The position numbers were made by a program, and so were the translations under genes. A stretch of DNA of 64,000 nucleotides from Hymenopellis radicata (taxonomy: Eukaryota > Basidiomycota > Agaricomycetes > Agaricales > Physalacriaceae): positions 310,001 to 374,000 of the forward strand of contig JADNRX010000008.1 in assembly GCA_015501595.1 (NCBI GenBank). The letters are read 5' to 3'. The notes under the pieces were generated by a model. That model made no database searches and was not told the origin of the DNA. It saw only the letters and a program-made list of their open reading frames with translations. Of the stretch, positions 60,897 to 64,000 are shown one piece after another (within the stretch, counting starts at the first letter, position 1; each line of letters starts with the position of its first letter).

Positions 60897-62549
60897 TTGC
60901 ACGTTCCTGAGAGAAAAGGGAAGGAAAAGTAAGAGAGAAATGGAGGGCATTTCTAATGGATAACGCACCTGCTTATGGATCAAGAGACGGCTGCTGAGAT
61001 GGGGTGGCAGACAACGAATCAATCACCAGATTTTCTCTTAAAGTATGCGTCACATCCGGAGCTAGTTACTCCCCAACAAAAGTTGATATCAGGATCAAAG
61101 ATTCAAACTCGATAGAAGGCACCCTATCACCAAGCATCACGGGGGTGTAAGATGGGTCCTAGCTCTCCCAGAAATCGCCGGTTCCGCGGTATGGATGAAG
61201 TGCTGCAGCTCTCGAATATGCAATACTCCATCGTGTTGACTGTGTTTCTTTTCTTCGTAGGCCATCTTCGATGTCTCGGCGGACTGCTCCGTTTCTCACT
61301 CTCGTGCAAGGTGAGGGTGGTCTTGTTACGAAACGGCACAGGTACAATGTGAATGGTGGAGACACGGCCGAACACAGAGGTGTCCGACGAGGCCCCGTGA
61401 GTAAGAGCGGCTTCTTCATGACAGCAATTGAGATGAGACTGGTGGTTGGGATCAGTACATGTCAACGTTTCGGATGGCGAATAAAGGATTGAACATGTGT
61501 GATCTGTATCATCAGAAAGACAGATAGCTACCCGCGCTCGCGCTGCAGACTTTTTACAATTGAAAGCCAAGTGGGATTTATGATGCATGAACCCGAGTGT
61601 ACGGGTCCTCTCACGTCTGTACGTGTGCATTCTGCAATTGACCCATCCCTCGAACTACCTGATACCGCCTGATTAACAGTTGGACCATGAATCGAGCCCG
61701 CGACGACTCCGACGAAGAGCAATCGATGCCATCAGTCGCAGTAGGTAAGCTTGAAACATGAAATAGGCTCCGATCCCACTCCCGCTCGTAGCTGAGCCTG
61801 TTAAATAGAAAGGACCGCATATATCCGTCGCTGACCTGTGAGGGTGACGCCACCGAGCGGCCAGCACGGTCCACTCAAATAGTCGAACCCCACGAAGCCA
61901 TGCCAGAGTTCTCGAAAGGGTCTGAGATTTATGTATGAGGGATGCCAGGCCTTGGGGAATTGGAACCCTTAGTTGCTCTCGGTGCTAGAACGTTGAGCGG
62001 GTTTTGCCAGCATTCTGGTACCACGGGCGTCGACTCGGACTGCACTTTGTAGATCGACATTGCTGCGACGAACAACGATTGGGACGTGCATTTCCGTCTT
62101 AGAAGACGGTAAATAGGCGCCAACAAGAATCGCGAGTGAACGTTGCCTGGAAAATGTGTCAACGCTGATGGCGGTCAAGATCAAAAACGTGTCGACGCGC
62201 GCGCAACCTTACATAACATCCATCATGTGCAACCAGTAACGCCAGAAGCTGCCAGAACACTAGCTTATCCTGTATACATTGACACATTGCAGCTCTGACA
62301 ATCGCCACCATGATAGGAAGTAATCTGACATTCGCGCTGTCTACGTTTGCAATGAATAGGCAGTATAAATTCGACTTCATGTAACGTCCCGATGGAATCC
62401 GCTAGATTATACACAAGAGCACAGAAAAAATGCGAGTAGGAGGATATAAATACAGCTGTAGGGGAAGTAGGGGAAGTAGTGGTAATGTGCTGGTATAATA
62501 ATAGATTAACGACTGATGCCCAAAGTGTAGAAGTGTAGAAAGATGATGG
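60897..62549. other. Intergenic
   Basis: Promoter of the right MFS gene and 3' flank of the RING-HC gene. Several short frames exist on the minus strand (61127-61630, 61611-61874) without recognisable content. Confidence 0.4.
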
Positions 62550-63565
62550 TCAGCTCGACGCCATGGACGGCGAAGGCGTTTTCCGACGAGACAGAGAGGG
62601 TACGAGCATGTCCACGTCAACGTTATGCTGAGCAACCATATGAGATGGCCGCGAGGCGTTGTACGCCGTGCGCCTTCGCTTTGGGAGATGCGCCTCCTCC
62701 TCCTGCTTGATGTTTTTCGCGATATCTGTCCACGCCGAGCAACTAACCGTTTGTGGCTGATTGGAGGAAGACGATATACGAATATCAGAGACAGGACGCG
62801 GACGTGCATGTGGTATTTCCATGAATTGCCGAGAGGCGGGCGGACATGAATAGTCCGGGGTAGTTGTGGTGGACGACGTCCGGGATGACGGTGGTCCAGA
62901 GGAGTAATTCGAAAATAGGCTAGAGGTCTTGTTTAGCATGGTCTCAATAAACAGGGCTGTGGAACGTACTCGTCGGCGTCGACCTTCCTCTTCAAGACAT
63001 TATATTTCCTCTCTAGATCTTCCTTCTCCTGCTTAAGTTGAAGGGCATGATCCCTAGCTACTCGAGCGATGTTTAGAAGACCGAGAGTCGCGGCAGCATG
63101 AACTTCTGCACGCTTCCGCCACAAATCGCAGTTGAAGCGCAGAGACGCGTTCTCCGCACTCAATCGAGCAGATTCCGCTAATGGCGATGAGGTGGTCATG
63201 TTGTTGGCGGGTTGAGGATTGGGCTCGTCAAGATATAGGCGACGGATGTGAGGGACAACGTGTGGTCGAAGATGATCTGGGACGAGGGCGGTATCCATGT
63301 TCACTATAAAGCGGACTCATTAAGAACGGTTTTCCAGACAGCGAGGAGTTAAGCCACCTGTAGTGTAAGGAGTCCGGCAAGTAGGGCAATAGTGCAGGGT
63401 AGCGTATGGTTTGATTGCACTAACGGCACGGTATACACAATTGCTGCAGAAAACATGACCTGGTGGCGTTCAGATGAAAGGCCGGGTGTGAAGATGGAGA
63501 AACGTACCGCAGGGCAATGCCACTGGTTTCTTGAGGTCGTCTATACATATACTGCAGGACGGCAT
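62550..63565 (-). CDS. RING-HC finger protein with coiled coil
   Basis: A probable E3 ubiquitin ligase. Exon 1 starts at 63565 (MPSCSICIDDLKKPVALPCG) and an intron joins in phase to GHVFCSNCVYRAVSAIKPY and HYCPTCRTPYTT. The Zn ligands are C-x2-C, C-x-H, C-x2-C and C-x2-C, a complete RING-HC at the very N-terminus. The next exon has DTALVPDHLRPHVVPHIRRL, then a coiled coil (LKQEKEDLERKYNVLKRKVD). A 50-bp intron ending CCTCTAG joins in phase to DLFSNYSSGPPSSRT and a Ser/Pro-rich tail with a basic cluster (LPKRRRTAYN) that may be a nuclear signal. It ends SPSMASS. Intact, about 280 residues. Substrate unknown. Confidence 0.87.
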
Positions 63566-64000
63566 GTTGAAAAGTTACTTGTAGAGACGAAGATGTGACG
63601 GGGCTTTATATTCGGACGGCCAGAGCAGGCTTCGTTCCGGACGCAACCGAGGAGTTACTCATGACATTCTTGTTCTGGGAGTGGAACGAGAGGTAGGAGG
63701 CTGGATGACTCTACGCCGAGATGACGGATAAGCGAGATCCCCACTAGGGTCCCAATCCGGCCTCGGAGGTAGAATGTGATCGGCCTAGGTCCGTGGTGAA
63801 GTCGCCAAGGGTGAGCGCGGAGCTATGCAAATCCCAAACTTTCATCAGCCGCCAGCTGTGTGCTCATCGTCTCCGCAGAGAATGTGTCATTCACCAATAC
63901 AGACTGCTGTGTGCCGGTCGTTGAAAAGATCCAGCCGGTTTGATCGCCGATTAAACGATGGACGATTCAGTTGCCTCTACGGCAAAAGAACTAGGCCCTC
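63566..64000. other. Intergenic to window end
   Basis: Promoter of the RING-HC gene. Nothing else is recognised. Confidence 0.4.

Overview
This is a fungal nuclear contig, almost certainly from an Agaricomycete (Basidiomycota). Genes are dense on both strands and broken by many 45-60 bp GT-AG introns. The families present fit: a class I hydrophobin, DUF6533 membrane protein, coiled-coil F-box proteins, a C2H2 protein with an EMFPEHLL-type N-terminus, a questin-oxidase-like gene pair and a sterol C-24(28) reductase. No virus, CRISPR array or intact transposon was seen.

Layout. 0-11 kb: an intron-containing tRNA-Arg(CCT); a decayed and a nearly intact questin-oxidase-like gene in tandem; a large acidic/proline-rich nuclear-type protein (minus strand); a C2H2 zinc-finger gene; an 87-bp direct repeat; and a secreted kinase-like protein with a Lys/Asp repeat. 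11-20 kb: an aldo/keto reductase, an F-box-like protein, ERG4 and a DUF6533 membrane protein. 21-34 kb: a Reg1-type PP1 regulatory subunit and an SNF1/AMPK beta subunit, divergently oriented. The AMPK beta gene lies between two inverted copies of an F-box gene, next to a gene of an Agaricomycete family with a Cys/His-rich core. 34-41 kb: a PLP-dependent aminotransferase-V enzyme, a small membrane-anchored protein and a hydrophobin. 41-64 kb: an ACS-family MFS transporter, a two-RING ubiquitin ligase, a pericentrin/Pcp1-like spindle-pole protein with a PACT domain, mitochondrial cardiolipin synthase, two tandem ACS-family MFS transporters and a RING-HC protein.

Themes. REG1 and the SNF1 beta subunit act on opposite sides of glucose signalling (PP1-Reg1 switches off Snf1), so their proximity is notable. 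ERG4 and CRD1 are membrane-lipid housekeeping genes. The pericentrin-like gene serves microtubule nucleation.

Data quality. About ten otherwise convincing genes need exactly one extra base to stay in frame, often in a short homopolymer. Several are housekeeping genes. This looks like residual single-base deletion error in the assembly, so most apparently broken genes here should not be taken as pseudogenes. The first questin-oxidase copy, with several independent lesions, is the exception.
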